From positions 62,001-126,000 of the forward strand of contig NZ_WWER01000004.1 of NCBI RefSeq assembly GCF_009857885.1: a stretch of DNA of 64,000 nt, given 5' to 3'. Origin of the DNA: Pusillimonas sp. TS35 (GTDB lineage Bacteria; Pseudomonadota; Gammaproteobacteria; Burkholderiales; Burkholderiaceae_B). Below the pieces are notes generated by a model that did not search any database, had not been told where the DNA came from, and saw only the letters and a program-made list of their open reading frames with translations. Positions 19,478 to 28,305 of the stretch are shown here, piece after piece. Numbering within the stretch: position 1 is the first letter of the stretch; every line of letters begins with the position of its first letter. A program made the position numbers and the translations under genes.

Positions 19478-20272
19478 TCAGAGCTTTTCCGTCTGGCCCG
19501 CCTTGGGTTTCCAGGCCAGCAACCGGTCTTCAAACACGCTGACCAGGCCATCGAGCACCAGGGCGAACACAGTTAGCACCACAATGCCGGCAAACACGGT
19601 ATTGACATCCAACGTGCCTTCGGCTTGCAGGATCAGGTAGCCTACGCCGCTGGCCGAGCCGAGATACTCGCCCACCACAGCGCCCACGAAAGCCAGGCCT
19701 ACCGAAGTATGCAGGCTGGAGAATACCCAACTGGTTGCGGAGGGGATATAGACATGGCGCAGCAACTGCTTGCGGTTTGCGCCCAGCATGCGGGCGTTGT
19801 CCAGCAGGGTGGAGGGCACTTCGCGCACACCTTGGTACACATTGAAGAACACAATGAAGAACACCAGCGTTACCGCAAGCGCCACCTTGGACCAGATCCC
19901 CAGGCCAAACCACATGCCGAAGATCGGCGCCAGAATCACGCGCGGCATCGAGTTGAGCGCGGTGATGTAGGGGTCGAGCAGGGCGCTGGCGCCTGGGGAC
20001 AGGCCCAGCCACAGGCCAATGGCCAGCCCGGCGATCGTGCCGATGGCAAACGCCAGCATGGTTTCGGCAAGGGTGACGCCCAAGTGCTGGTAAATATCGG
20101 CGTTGGTGACGAACCAGGCCCAAATCACTTTGGCGACTTCGACGGGTTGACCGAAGAAGAACGCGAAATTGTTGTTGCGCGATGCCAGGTGCCAGGAGAC
20201 CAGCACGATAAGCAGCAACAGCACTTGCCAGAAGCGCAGGGACAGGTTGGTTGATTTTTTGGAGGAAGACAT
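19478..20272 (-). CDS. ABC permease, nitrate/sulfonate/taurine type
   Basis: A 264-residue inner-membrane permease of the SsuC/TauC class with six hydrophobic spans and the cytoplasmic EAA-type loop VGEYLGSASGVGYLI. It forms the channel for the ATPase and binding protein immediately upstream (6-nt gap). Substrate cannot be read from sequence; no alkanesulfonate monooxygenase or nitrate reductase gene is nearby. Confidence 0.87.
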   Translation of the reverse strand: MSSSKKSTNLSLRFWQVLLLLIVLVSWHLASRNNNFAFFFGQPVEVAKVIWAWFVTNADIYQHLGVTLAETMLAFAIGTIAGLAIGLWLGLSPGASALLDPYITALNSMPRVILAPIFGMWFGLGIWSKVALAVTLVFFIVFFNVYQGVREVPSTLLDNARMLGANRKQLLRHVYIPSATSWVFSSLHTSVGLAFVGAVVGEYLGSASGVGYLILQAEGTLDVNTVFAGIVVLTVFALVLDGLVSVFEDRLLAWKPKAGQTEKL

Positions 20273-20278
20273 TGTTGT

Positions 20279-21088
20279 TCAGGCCCGTTTCTGCTGGGCG
20301 TAGCCCTTGAGTACTTCTTCGCGCAAAACATCCCAGATCGCCGTATGCAGTTCGATGAAACGCGGGTTGTTGCGCACTTCGGCCACATCGCGCGGACGCG
20401 GAATATCGATCTGGAACTCACCGATGGGGTGGGTGGCGGGGCCGGCCGACAGCACGACGACGCGGTCGCTCATGGCGATTGCTTCGTCCAGGTCGTGTGT
20501 GATGAACAGTACGGCCTTGCGTTTGGCCATCCAGATCTCGAGCACTTCGTTCTCCATCAACTGGCGGGTCTGGATGTCCAGCGCGGAGAACGGCTCGTCC
20601 ATAAGGATAATGTCGGGGTCGCGAATCAGCGTTTGGGCCAGCATTGCGCGTTTGCGCATGCCGCCCGACATCTGGTGCGGATAGCGGTTTTCGAAGCCGC
20701 CCAGGCCGACGCGGCGCAGCCATTCGCGGCCGCGTTGGTCGGCCTCGGATGGCGCCACGCCCGCGAATTCCAGGCCAGCCACCACGTTCGAGAGTGCATC
20801 GCGCCAGGGCATGAGTGCTTCGCCCTGGAACATATAGCCGGCACGCGCATTCACACCCTTGAGCTCTTCACCGAATACGCGCACGCTGCCCGAGGAAGGG
20901 GCCAGCAGACCCGCCCCCACATTGAGCAGCGTGGACTTGCCGCACCCCGTGGGGCCCACCACTGACACGAACTCGCCCGGCGCGATCTTAATGGTTGCGT
21001 CCTTGACGGCGGTGTAGCTTTTTCCGCCGCCCTCATTGGACGCGAAAGTACAGGTTATGTTGTCGAGAGAAAGCGCTGCTTCAGGCAT
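20279..21088 (-). CDS. ABC ATPase, nitrate/sulfonate/taurine type
   Basis: A 269-residue nucleotide-binding subunit: Walker A GPTGCGKST, signature MSGGMRKR, Walker B IILMDEPFSALD, H-loop FITHDLDEAI. It overlaps the 3' end of the binding-protein gene by 8 nt and precedes the permease, the standard SsuA-B-C-like arrangement. The SGGM variant of the signature is common in this subfamily. Confidence 0.88.
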   Translation of the reverse strand: MPEAALSLDNITCTFASNEGGGKSYTAVKDATIKIAPGEFVSVVGPTGCGKSTLLNVGAGLLAPSSGSVRVFGEELKGVNARAGYMFQGEALMPWRDALSNVVAGLEFAGVAPSEADQRGREWLRRVGLGGFENRYPHQMSGGMRKRAMLAQTLIRDPDIILMDEPFSALDIQTRQLMENEVLEIWMAKRKAVLFITHDLDEAIAMSDRVVVLSAGPATHPIGEFQIDIPRPRDVAEVRNNPRFIELHTAIWDVLREEVLKGYAQQKRA

Positions 21089-22121
21089 TGGGGTATTTCT
21101 TATTGGCCTTGATTACGAAGTCGTTCGTCCAAACCTTGGAGATATCGATCTTGTCGGCGGGGAAGTTGGGCACATAGGCAGCCAGGGCGTTCAAGGCGGT
21201 CTTGGGGCCGTCTTCGGGCACCATGCCGTCTGCGGAGAGGGCTTCCATATTGCCCTTGAGCGCCAGCTTGTACAGATCGATGTCGCCCAGCAGGTATTTT
21301 TCGGGCACTGTCTTGGCGATTACTTCGGGGCTGTTCGCATGGATCCACTTGTCGGCGCGCACGATGGCATTGGCCAGCGCTTGGGCGGTGTTGGGATGTT
21401 CGTCGATGAACTTCTGCGACGTGTACAGGCAGCCGGAGGGCATATTGCCGCCGAAAATCGCCTTGGTGTCTTTAATGGTGCGCGTGTCGGCGATGATAGT
21501 GATTGCGTCTTCTTTGAGCAGCGTGCTGATCACTGGGTCGAGGTTGGCAATGGCGTCGATCTGGCCCGTGCGCAGCGCGGTAATGGCACCAGCGCCGGCT
21601 CCGACGCCGATGTACGACACCTCGTTGGGCTTGACGCCGTGCTTGTCCAGGAAAAAGCTGGCCATCATGTTGGTGGAAGAGCCCGGTGCGGTCACACCGA
21701 TTTTCTTGCCCTTCAGATCGGCGGGCGATTTGTAGCCTGCCATGGTCTTTTTGGAGATCGCCAGCACGATCATCGGTGCCGCGCCTTGCTGCGCGAAGGC
21801 ACGGTAGGCCTGGCCCTTGGACTGCAGCGTGATGGTGTGCTCGAAGGCGCCTGAAACGACATCGGCGCTGCCGCCCACCACTGCCTGCAGGGCTTTTGAG
21901 CCGCCGGCAAAGTCGACAATCTTGGCGTCCAGGCCTTCGTCCTTGAAATAGCCGTTGATGTGTGCGATCGACAAAGGCAGGTAGTAGATCAGCGCCTGGC
22001 CGCCCACAGCGATGGTGACGTCTTTCTTTTCGAGTTGCTGGGCTTTTGCCATGGCTGGCGCGAACGTGGCTGCGCCGGCTACGCCTGCCATTTTGAGTAG
22101 GTCGCGACGGGTGATGGACAT
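21081..22121 (-). CDS. ABC substrate-binding protein, NMT1/SsuA-like
   Basis: A 346-residue periplasmic protein with an RR-containing signal (ITRRDLLKMAG, possible Tat export; cleavage near AMAKA), then the NMT1-like fold (YYLPLSIAHINGYFKDEGLD..., GGSKALQAVVGGSADV). The fold binds pyrimidine precursors, sulfonates or other small anions. First gene of a three-gene importer; a possible promoter with TACTAT -10 lies about 45 nt upstream on the minus strand. Confidence 0.88.
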   Translation of the reverse strand: MSITRRDLLKMAGVAGAATFAPAMAKAQQLEKKDVTIAVGGQALIYYLPLSIAHINGYFKDEGLDAKIVDFAGGSKALQAVVGGSADVVSGAFEHTITLQSKGQAYRAFAQQGAAPMIVLAISKKTMAGYKSPADLKGKKIGVTAPGSSTNMMASFFLDKHGVKPNEVSYIGVGAGAGAITALRTGQIDAIANLDPVISTLLKEDAITIIADTRTIKDTKAIFGGNMPSGCLYTSQKFIDEHPNTAQALANAIVRADKWIHANSPEVIAKTVPEKYLLGDIDLYKLALKGNMEALSADGMVPEDGPKTALNALAAYVPNFPADKIDISKVWTNDFVIKANKKYPNA

Positions 22122-22224
22122 ATCGGTATCTCCGGAATTGGTTTTTGTGCTTGTTATAGTACTGTAGAAACGACTGGTAACGTAAAGCCCGGCCGGGCAT
22201 GCGCCCGCCTACCGCCGGGCGCAC

Positions 22225-22833
22225 TTACGTGCTGCGCCGCTCCATCAGCGCCCAGGCGATGGTGCCTGCATCCACGTACTCAAGCTCGCTGCCGGCGGGT
22301 ACGCCGCGCGCCAGCCGGCTCACCGACAGCCCTTGCTCGCGCAGCAGTTCGGCCAGGTAATGCGCGGTGGTTTCGCCTTCGGCCGTGAAGTTGGTGGCGA
22401 GGATGACTTCCTTGACCATGCCGTCGCCTGCGCGCTTGAGCAGGCGGTCAAATTGCAGCTCGCGCGGGCCCACGCCTTCCAGGGGGGCCAGGCGGCCCAT
22501 CAGCACGTAGTACAGGCCACGGTAGCCGTGGCTGGACTCGATCATGTTTTGATCGGCCGGCGTTTCCACAATGCACAGCAGCGAGGCGTCGCGCTTCGGG
22601 TTGGCACAGGTAGGGCACACTTCATCTACGGAAAAGCCATTGCAGCGCGTGCAATGGCGCAGGTCGTGTACCGCGGCCGCCAGGGCCCGGCTGAGCTGGT
22701 CCGCACCATTACGGTCGTGTTGCATCAAGTGGTAGGCCATGCGGCGCGCCGAACGCACGCCCACGCCAGGCAGGCAACGCAGCGATTCGATCAGGGCCTT
22801 GAGCGGTTCGGGCTCGGGCAATTGGGCGTCCAT
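22225..22833 (-). CDS. recR: Recombination protein RecR
   Basis: A 202-residue RecR: helix-hairpin-helix [16 protein letters not shown] near the N-terminus, a C4 zinc finger ([16 protein letters not shown]), and a Toprim domain ([13 protein letters not shown]..., [15 protein letters not shown]). With RecF and RecO it loads RecA on SSB-coated gaps. It follows ybaB by 13 nt in the conserved dnaX-ybaB-recR order. Confidence 0.96.
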   Translation of the reverse strand: MDAQLPEPEPLKALIESLRCLPGVGVRSARRMAYHLMQHDRNGADQLSRALAAAVHDLRHCTRCNGFSVDEVCPTCANPKRDASLLCIVETPADQNMIESSHGYRGLYYVLMGRLAPLEGVGPRELQFDRLLKRAGDGMVKEVILATNFTAEGETTAHYLAELLREQGLSVSRLARGVPAGSELEYVDAGTIAWALMERRST

Positions 22834-22846
22834 GCGACACCGCCTG

Positions 22847-23173
22847 TCAGAAGGGGAGCTTCATCCCGGGAGGCAGCGGCATACCAGCGGTGACGGCTGA
22901 CATTTTTTCCTGAGCCGTTGCTTCTGCCTTGCGTAGGGCATCGTTGAATGCCGCCGCGACCAGGTCTTCGAGCATATCTTTGTCGTCGCCCAAAAGCGAA
23001 GGATCAATGGTGACGCGCTTGACGTCGTTGCGGCAGGTCATGGATACCTTGACCAGGCCGCCGCCGGCCGCGCCGTCTACAACGATGTCCGCCAGCGCTT
23101 CCTGCGCCTTTTTCATGTTTTCCTGCATTTGCTGCGCCTGGCGCATCAAGCCGGCAATCTGGCCTTTCATCAT
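22847..23173 (-). CDS. ybaB: YbaB/EbfC family nucleoid-associated protein
   Basis: A 108-residue protein closely following the E. coli YbaB pattern: [17 protein letters not shown] coiled coil, [30 protein letters not shown] and the [10 protein letters not shown] tail. It binds DNA as a dimer and is linked to RecR. The start is set to ATG 23173, with AGGAAG 8 nt upstream; the frame is open further upstream but family similarity begins here. Confidence 0.93.
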   Translation of the reverse strand: MMKGQIAGLMRQAQQMQENMKKAQEALADIVVDGAAGGGLVKVSMTCRNDVKRVTIDPSLLGDDKDMLEDLVAAAFNDALRKAEATAQEKMSAVTAGMPLPPGMKLPF

Positions 23174-23206
23174 GATGAGTGCTTCCTGAGTAAAGAAAAT
23201 TCGAAG

Positions 23207-23235
23207 GTTATATTTTGGTGACGTCTTTGACGCAA
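23207..23235 (-). promoter_or_regulatory. Promoter of ybaB-recR
   Basis: On the minus strand: TTGCGT (23235-23230), 17-nt spacer, TATAAC (23212-23207), leading into ybaB with about a 25-nt leader. It separates ybaB-recR from dnaX transcription. Confidence 0.6.
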
Positions 23236-23240
23236 CTGTC

Positions 23241-23262
23241 GTTAAACTGTAGTTAAACTGTA
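23241..23262. repeat. Two tandem copies of an 11-nt motif upstream of the ybaB promoter
   Basis: GTTAAACTGTA occurs twice head to tail with no spacer, 6 bp upstream of the -35. One copy per helical turn suggests a regulator site, but none is identified. Confidence 0.6.
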
Positions 23263-23336
23263 GCGAATTTCGCCGATACGTCTTGCTTGGGGCGCTACGG
23301 GCATGGTGCGCGGGCGGTGCCGCCATCGGCTACCGA

Positions 23337-25490
23337 TCAGGCTGCTTTTTCCTCCGCAGCGCTGATCGACCCGGGCACGACTTGCGCGCCGAAATCGCTG
23401 ATAAGCGACTGCACAAACGGGTCTTGCCCGACAGCCTGCTCCGCTTCCTTCTGCCGCTCCGCGCGCCGTGCCTGGGCTACCGCATGGGCGGTTTCGTCGC
23501 CCGTATGACCAAACACGACATCAAGTTGGACTGCCGTGCCGAAGTGTTCGGACAGCACTGTGCGCAGCCGCGCCTTGCCCTGGATCTCGGTGAGCGAGCG
23601 GATGGCGACCCGCAGGCGCACCGCGTCGCCCTGCGCACCCAGCCATTCGCTTTGGCGGGCGAGCTCTGCCGCGAGGCCCGACAGCGGCAATTGTGCCGCA
23701 AGGGCCGGCCATTCGCCGGATGTCATGCTGCTCAGCCGCGGCGTCTTGCTTTTCTTGCGCGCCGGGGGGGTGATGCCGGGCGGTAATACCGTTTCGCCGG
23801 CGGCCTCGCGCAAGGCAAACCCGCCGGGCATGTCATTGGCGCCGTCATCATCGTCGTCCATGCCGGCTGGTACGAAGCGCGCGTCGTCGTAGTACGACTC
23901 GTCTTCAGACCGCATGGTTTCAAAATCGTCGTTTCCCGCATCCACGCTTTGCACGGCTTCTATGCTGCTTGCGGCACCCGCGGGCGCCGTGGGAGAAACC
24001 GGGGGCCGAATGCGTGTGGCCGGCGTGGAGGTAGTGGCCGGCGTCACCGCCAGGGCGGCATTGGCGCCCTTGGCCTGCGGGTCGTCCTCCCATGCGGGGA
24101 TGTCGTTCAGAGCTGGTACGGGCGTTTCGGACGCGGGTGCGCTTGCGTTGGTCTGCGAAGCATTCTGTGTGCTTGCCGAATGCTCGCCTTTGATGCTTGC
24201 AGGCGAGGCGGCAGCAGGTGGGGCGGCAGCATGTGCGGTTGCCGCCGTCGCGGGTGCGGCCGCGGAGAGGGGCGGTGGGACAGGCGCGGCCGAGGCTGTT
24301 GTGGCTGCCGTCGCTGATGTTGCGGCGGAGGCGCCAGTGCTTGCGCCTGGCGCCACGGTGGGCGGCGATGCAGGCTGCGGCTTGGCGCTGGCGGGCGGTG
24401 TTGTGCCGGCCGGGAGGAGCGACAGCATGCGCAGGCAGGCCATGACGAAGCCAGCGTACTCATCCGGTGCCAGCGACAGCTCGCCGCGGCTATGCACGGC
24501 GACCGCGTAGAACAACTGAAGCGCGTCGGCCTGCAGTAATGACGCCAAGCTGGCAATGTCGGCCGCGAGCGGGTCGTCGGCCGGCGTGGTGCCGGGCAGC
24601 CGTTGTTCGATTGCGACGCGCGACAGCAACACAGCCAGATCGCCCAGCGCGCCCGAGTAGGAGAGGCCGCGCACGGCGAGTTCGTCGGCGACCGCCAGCA
24701 CCTGTGTGGCATCGCCTTGCGCCAGCGCCTGGAGCAGGGTGACGAGGTGGCGCTGATCTATCGTGCCCAACATACCCTGCACCGCGTCGCCCGTGAGGTT
24801 GCCGGCGCTGTACGCAATGGCTTGGTCGGTGAGGGATAGCGCGTCGCGCATTGAGCCCGCCGCCGCCTGCGCCAGCAGACGCAGGGCGGGGGTTTCGTAC
24901 TGTATTTGTTCTTGGTCTAGCACGCCCTGAAGGTGGCCCACGATGGCTTCTGCCGTCATCTGCTTCAGGTTGAACTGCAGGCAGCGTGACAGCACCGTAA
25001 CGGGGATCTTCTGCGGATCGGTGGTGGCAAGGATAAACTTGACGTGCGGTGGTGGCTCTTCCAGCGTCTTGAGCATGGCGTTGAACGCATGGCCCGTGAG
25101 CATGTGCACTTCGTCGATCATATAGACCTTGAAGCGCCCGCTTCCCGGCGCATAGATGGCCTGCTCCAGCAATTGAGTCATTTCGTCCACACCGCGGTTC
25201 GAGGCGGCGTCGAGCTCGACATAATCGACAAAGCGGCCGGCGTCGATCTCGGTGCAGGCCTGGCAGACGCCGCAGGGTGTTGCGGTAATACCGGTTTCGC
25301 AGTTGAGCGACTTGGCCAGGATGCGCGACAGCGTTGTCTTGCCGACGCCGCGCGTGCCGGTGAACAGCCAGGCGTGGTGCAGCCGCTGGGTGGACAATGC
25401 GTGCGTGAGGGCGCGCACGACGTGATCCTGACCGATCAGCGTGTCGAACGACCGAGGCCGCCATTTGCGCGCAAGTACCAGATATGTCAT
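23337..25490 (-). CDS. dnaX: DNA polymerase III subunits gamma/tau DnaX
   Basis: A 717-residue clamp-loader ATPase: Walker A GTRGVGKTT, zinc-binding cysteines around CGVCQAC, Walker B MIDEVHML, LEEPPPHV and the SRC arginine-finger motif. A low-complexity Ala/Pro/Ser/Thr linker (about residues 370-500) leads to the tau-specific C-terminal domains that bind DnaB and the polymerase alpha subunit. I see no clear A-AAA-AAG slippery heptamer, so production of a separate gamma form is not evident. Confidence 0.96.
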   Translation of the reverse strand: MTYLVLARKWRPRSFDTLIGQDHVVRALTHALSTQRLHHAWLFTGTRGVGKTTLSRILAKSLNCETGITATPCGVCQACTEIDAGRFVDYVELDAASNRGVDEMTQLLEQAIYAPGSGRFKVYMIDEVHMLTGHAFNAMLKTLEEPPPHVKFILATTDPQKIPVTVLSRCLQFNLKQMTAEAIVGHLQGVLDQEQIQYETPALRLLAQAAAGSMRDALSLTDQAIAYSAGNLTGDAVQGMLGTIDQRHLVTLLQALAQGDATQVLAVADELAVRGLSYSGALGDLAVLLSRVAIEQRLPGTTPADDPLAADIASLASLLQADALQLFYAVAVHSRGELSLAPDEYAGFVMACLRMLSLLPAGTTPPASAKPQPASPPTVAPGASTGASAATSATAATTASAAPVPPPLSAAAPATAATAHAAAPPAAASPASIKGEHSASTQNASQTNASAPASETPVPALNDIPAWEDDPQAKGANAALAVTPATTSTPATRIRPPVSPTAPAGAASSIEAVQSVDAGNDDFETMRSEDESYYDDARFVPAGMDDDDDGANDMPGGFALREAAGETVLPPGITPPARKKSKTPRLSSMTSGEWPALAAQLPLSGLAAELARQSEWLGAQGDAVRLRVAIRSLTEIQGKARLRTVLSEHFGTAVQLDVVFGHTGDETAHAVAQARRAERQKEAEQAVGQDPFVQSLISDFGAQVVPGSISAAEEKAA

Positions 25491-25707
25491 GCGAAAAAGC
25501 CGGTAACCCGAAAGGCAAACAGAAAGTGTACCTGATTGGTACCCGCCATGGCGCCTGGCGAGGCTGGGTGGCGTGGGTAGGGCACTTGCGTGCCTGAGCG
25601 GAGGGTGGGGGGGCGGGTAGGGCGCGTAGCGCGGCTGCCTGGGGCGCCTACTGATTTTAAGGGCCGCTGGGCTGGCCTGGCGGCTAGCCCCGACCCTAAA
25701 AATGAGA

Positions 25708-25802
25708 GGCGAGCCTTACTTCGGCACTGATTCTGAACGGCTGTGGCTGCTTCGTTCCCGACCTGACCAGATTCACCGTCGAACCATGCGAAGGGGCCCG
25801 CC
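25708..25802 (-). ncRNA. ffs: Signal recognition particle RNA (4.5S, small bacterial type)
   Basis: On the minus strand the core GGTCAGGTCGGGAACGAAGC is the conserved SRP Alu-less hairpin, with the GGAA-type tetraloop and the symmetric loop that bind Ffh. The ends GGCGGGCC and GGCTCGCC pair. Length is about 95 nt, ending before a short T-run (TCATTTTT). It is next to dnaX, a common location. Confidence 0.93.
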
Positions 25803-25808
25803 AGATAC

Positions 25809-25814
25809 ATTCTA
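25809..25814 (-). promoter_or_regulatory. -10 element for the SRP RNA
   Basis: TAGAAT on the minus strand ends 6 nt before the predicted RNA 5' end. A matching -35 is not obvious. Confidence 0.5.
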
Positions 25815-25962
25815 GCAGGTGTGCGGCCCGCGCGCTCGAAAGATCCGCGCGCAAAGCATTGGGTGCGTACCTGCAGGGGGCGAGCGGCGGGCGGGGAACG
25901 GTGGGCGGGGGCGAGCGGGCCAGGAAGGAGCCGGTGTAGCCAGGCCCCCGGGGCGCTTGTAC

Positions 25963-26919
25963 TTACCCGCGCGCTTTGGCGATTAGTTGGTCGAGCTCTA
26001 CCGCGTCGGCGGCGAACTTGCGGATACCTTCGGCCAGCTTTTCGGTGGCCATCGCATCCTGGTTCAACCCGGTACGGAAGGCCACTTCATTGCTGGCCTG
26101 CCATTCAGGTGCATTGTGACGGGCGCTGTCGGGGTCTAGCTGGCGCGTCAGGGGTTCGGTGCTGGCCGATAGCTCGCCCAGCAGCTCGGGGCTGATGGTG
26201 AGCAGGTCGCATCCAGCCAGGGCTCGGATCTGCCCGATATTGCGGAAACTGGCACCCATGATTTCGGTGCGGATGTCGTAAGCCTTGTAGTAATCGTAAA
26301 TGCGGCGTACAGACTGCACGCCAGGATCATTGGCGCCGCTGGAAGCGGCTTCGTCCCATTTTGCGCCGGCGTCTTTCTTGTACCAATCGTAGATGCGGCC
26401 CACAAAGGGCGAAACCAGTTGCGCCTTGGCCTGCGCGCAGGCCAAGGCTTGAGGCAGGCAGAACAGCAGCGTCATGTTGCAGCGTATGCCTTCGGACTGC
26501 AGCACTTTGGCGGCCTGCACGCCTTCCCAGGTGGAAGCCAGCTTGATCAATACGCGCTCGCGGTCTATGCCTCGACGCTTGTACATGGCAACAATCTGGC
26601 GCGCGCGCTCAATGCTGGCCTGCGTATCGAAAGACAGCCTGGCATCCACTTCGGTGGACACGCGGCCCGGGATGATGTTCAGTATCTCGTGGCCGAAGGC
26701 GACCAGCACCTGGCTGGCCAGCTCGGGCAGCGAGACGCTCCGATGGTCGGTGATCACCTGTTGCACGAGCTCGCGGTTTTCTTCCTGCTTCACCGCCTTC
26801 AGGATCAAGGACGGGTTGGTGGTTGCGTCCGTGGGCCGGTAGGTGCGCATGGTAGCGAAATCACCGCTGTCGGCGACAACCGTGGTGAACTGGCGTAGGG
26901 TTTCAAGCTGGCTGGTCAT
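25963..26919 (-). CDS. tal: Transaldolase
   Basis: A 318-residue transaldolase of the pentose phosphate pathway, exchanging a dihydroxyacetone unit between sedoheptulose 7-phosphate and glyceraldehyde 3-phosphate. Motifs: [10 protein letters not shown] at residues about 32-41, the Schiff-base lysine in [22 protein letters not shown] and [13 protein letters not shown]. The ATG at 26919 gives [10 protein letters not shown], the family N-terminus; the longer frame is rejected. Divergent from carA. Confidence 0.96.
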   Translation of the reverse strand: MTSQLETLRQFTTVVADSGDFATMRTYRPTDATTNPSLILKAVKQEENRELVQQVITDHRSVSLPELASQVLVAFGHEILNIIPGRVSTEVDARLSFDTQASIERARQIVAMYKRRGIDRERVLIKLASTWEGVQAAKVLQSEGIRCNMTLLFCLPQALACAQAKAQLVSPFVGRIYDWYKKDAGAKWDEAASSGANDPGVQSVRRIYDYYKAYDIRTEIMGASFRNIGQIRALAGCDLLTISPELLGELSASTEPLTRQLDPDSARHNAPEWQASNEVAFRTGLNQDAMATEKLAEGIRKFAADAVELDQLIAKARG

Positions 26920-27040
26920 TGCGGCGCACGGTCTCTGTTCAATAAGGTTGCTGAAAACCTTTACTGTAGAGCATTTTTCCGCGCGGGGTGTTATGGCTTG
27001 CGTCACGCGGGGGCTTCGCGAAACGGCTGAAAAAGGGCGC

Positions 27041-27075
27041 GGGGCAGGCACAGCAACGCTGCCCCGGGTTTTTTT
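27041..27075 (+). terminator. Intrinsic terminator or attenuator between tal and carA
   Basis: GGGGCAG and CTGCCCC form a 7-bp stem with an 11-nt loop, followed by GGGTTTTTTT. On the minus strand the same hairpin is followed by a T5 run, so it could work in both directions. It lies inside a divergent promoter region just upstream of the carA -35, so it must act on a leader or antisense transcript. Confidence 0.65.
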
Positions 27076-27102
27076 GGAGGCGCAATCGCTCTCAAGTATA
27101 AT
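27074..27102 (+). promoter_or_regulatory. Promoter of carAB
   Basis: TTGGAG (27074-27079), 17-nt spacer, perfect TATAAT (27097-27102); start expected near 27109, about 33 nt before the chosen carA start codon. Confidence 0.65.
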
Positions 27103-27141
27103 AGGAAGGTTTAATTATTGACTTTATATCCGGGGTTTACA

Positions 27142-28296
27142 GTGCTGCCGTCACTCTTTTCCGAGGGGGCCAACGGGTCTCCTCCTGCAATTCTTGCTTT
27201 GGCCGACGGTACCATCTTCAGGGGTGTCTCGATCGGCGCCGATGGTCATTGCGTCGCCGAAATCGTCTTCAACACGTCCATGACGGGCTACCAGGAGATC
27301 CTTACCGATCCCAGCTACGACGGCCAGATCGTAACACTTACGTATCCACACATCGGCAATACCGGCGTCAACGAAGAAGACGTCGAATCCGCCAAAATCC
27401 ACGCCGCGGGCCTGGTCGTGCGCGACTGCTCGCTGCGCGTCTCCAATTTCCGCGCTACCAAGTCGCTGCCCGAATACCTCAAGGCGCAGGGGGTGGTGGG
27501 CATTGCGGGTATCGATACCCGCAAGCTCACGCGCATTTTGCGCGACGGCGGGGCGCAGGGCGCCTGCATCCTGGTGGGCGACGACGCCAACCGCGCGCTT
27601 GAACTGGCCCGCAGCTTCCCCGGTATGTCGGGGCAGGATCTCGCCCGCAAGGTGTCCCTGAAGCAAAGCCGCAGCTGGGAAGAAGGCACATGGAAGCTCG
27701 GCGAAGGCTACACCAGGCCCGAAACCGGCGCGTACCATGTCGTGGCCTACGACTACGGCGTCAAGTCCAATATCCTGCGCCTGCTGGCCGACCGCGGCTG
27801 CCGCATCACGCTGGTGCCGGCTGAAACCCCCGTGGCTGACATCCTCGCCCTCAATCCCGATGGTCTGTTCCTGTCCAACGGCCCTGGCGACCCGGAGCCT
27901 TGCACCTACGCCATCGACACCGCCAAGGCCGCCATCGAGCGCAAGATACCGCTGTTCGGCATCTGCCTTGGCCAGCAGATCATGGGCCTGGCCATGCACG
28001 GCAAAACCATCAAGATGAAAACCGGTCATCACGGCGCCAACCACCCGGTGCAAGATCTGGACACCGGGCGCGTCTTCATCACCAGCCAGAACCACGGCTT
28101 CAATGTCGACCCGCAAACCCTGCCGGCCAATGTGCGCGTCACGCACGTCTCGCTCTTCGACGGCACGCTGCAGGGCTTCGAGCTTACCGACGCGCCCGCC
28201 TTCTGTTTCCAGGGGCACCCTGAAGCCAGCCCCGGCCCGCACGACATCGTTGTGCTCTTCGATAAATTCATCAGCCTCATGGCCGGTCAAAAATAA
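27142..28296 (+). CDS. carA: Carbamoyl-phosphate synthase small subunit CarA
   Basis: The glutamine amidotransferase subunit, about 384 residues, that delivers ammonia to CarB for arginine and pyrimidine synthesis. Present: [26 protein letters not shown], the class I GATase nucleophile in FGICLGQQ and the His/Glu pair in FQGHPEA. I prefer the GTG at 27142 ([10 protein letters not shown]) over the TTG at 27118, because the latter would lie only about 9 nt from the predicted transcription start. A 9-nt gap precedes carB. Confidence 0.95.
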   Translation: MLPSLFSEGANGSPPAILALADGTIFRGVSIGADGHCVAEIVFNTSMTGYQEILTDPSYDGQIVTLTYPHIGNTGVNEEDVESAKIHAAGLVVRDCSLRVSNFRATKSLPEYLKAQGVVGIAGIDTRKLTRILRDGGAQGACILVGDDANRALELARSFPGMSGQDLARKVSLKQSRSWEEGTWKLGEGYTRPETGAYHVVAYDYGVKSNILRLLADRGCRITLVPAETPVADILALNPDGLFLSNGPGDPEPCTYAIDTAKAAIERKIPLFGICLGQQIMGLAMHGKTIKMKTGHHGANHPVQDLDTGRVFITSQNHGFNVDPQTLPANVRVTHVSLFDGTLQGFELTDAPAFCFQGHPEASPGPHDIVVLFDKFISLMAGQK

Positions 28297-28305
28297 TTCA
28301 GCAAT

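Larger units (their letters stand above)
25491..25962. other. Intergenic region dnaX to tal, holding the SRP RNA
   Basis: The 472 bp between two leftward genes contain the SRP RNA gene and its -10 box. The parts 25491-25700 and 25815-25962 are very GC-rich with no convincing ORF. Confidence 0.7.
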
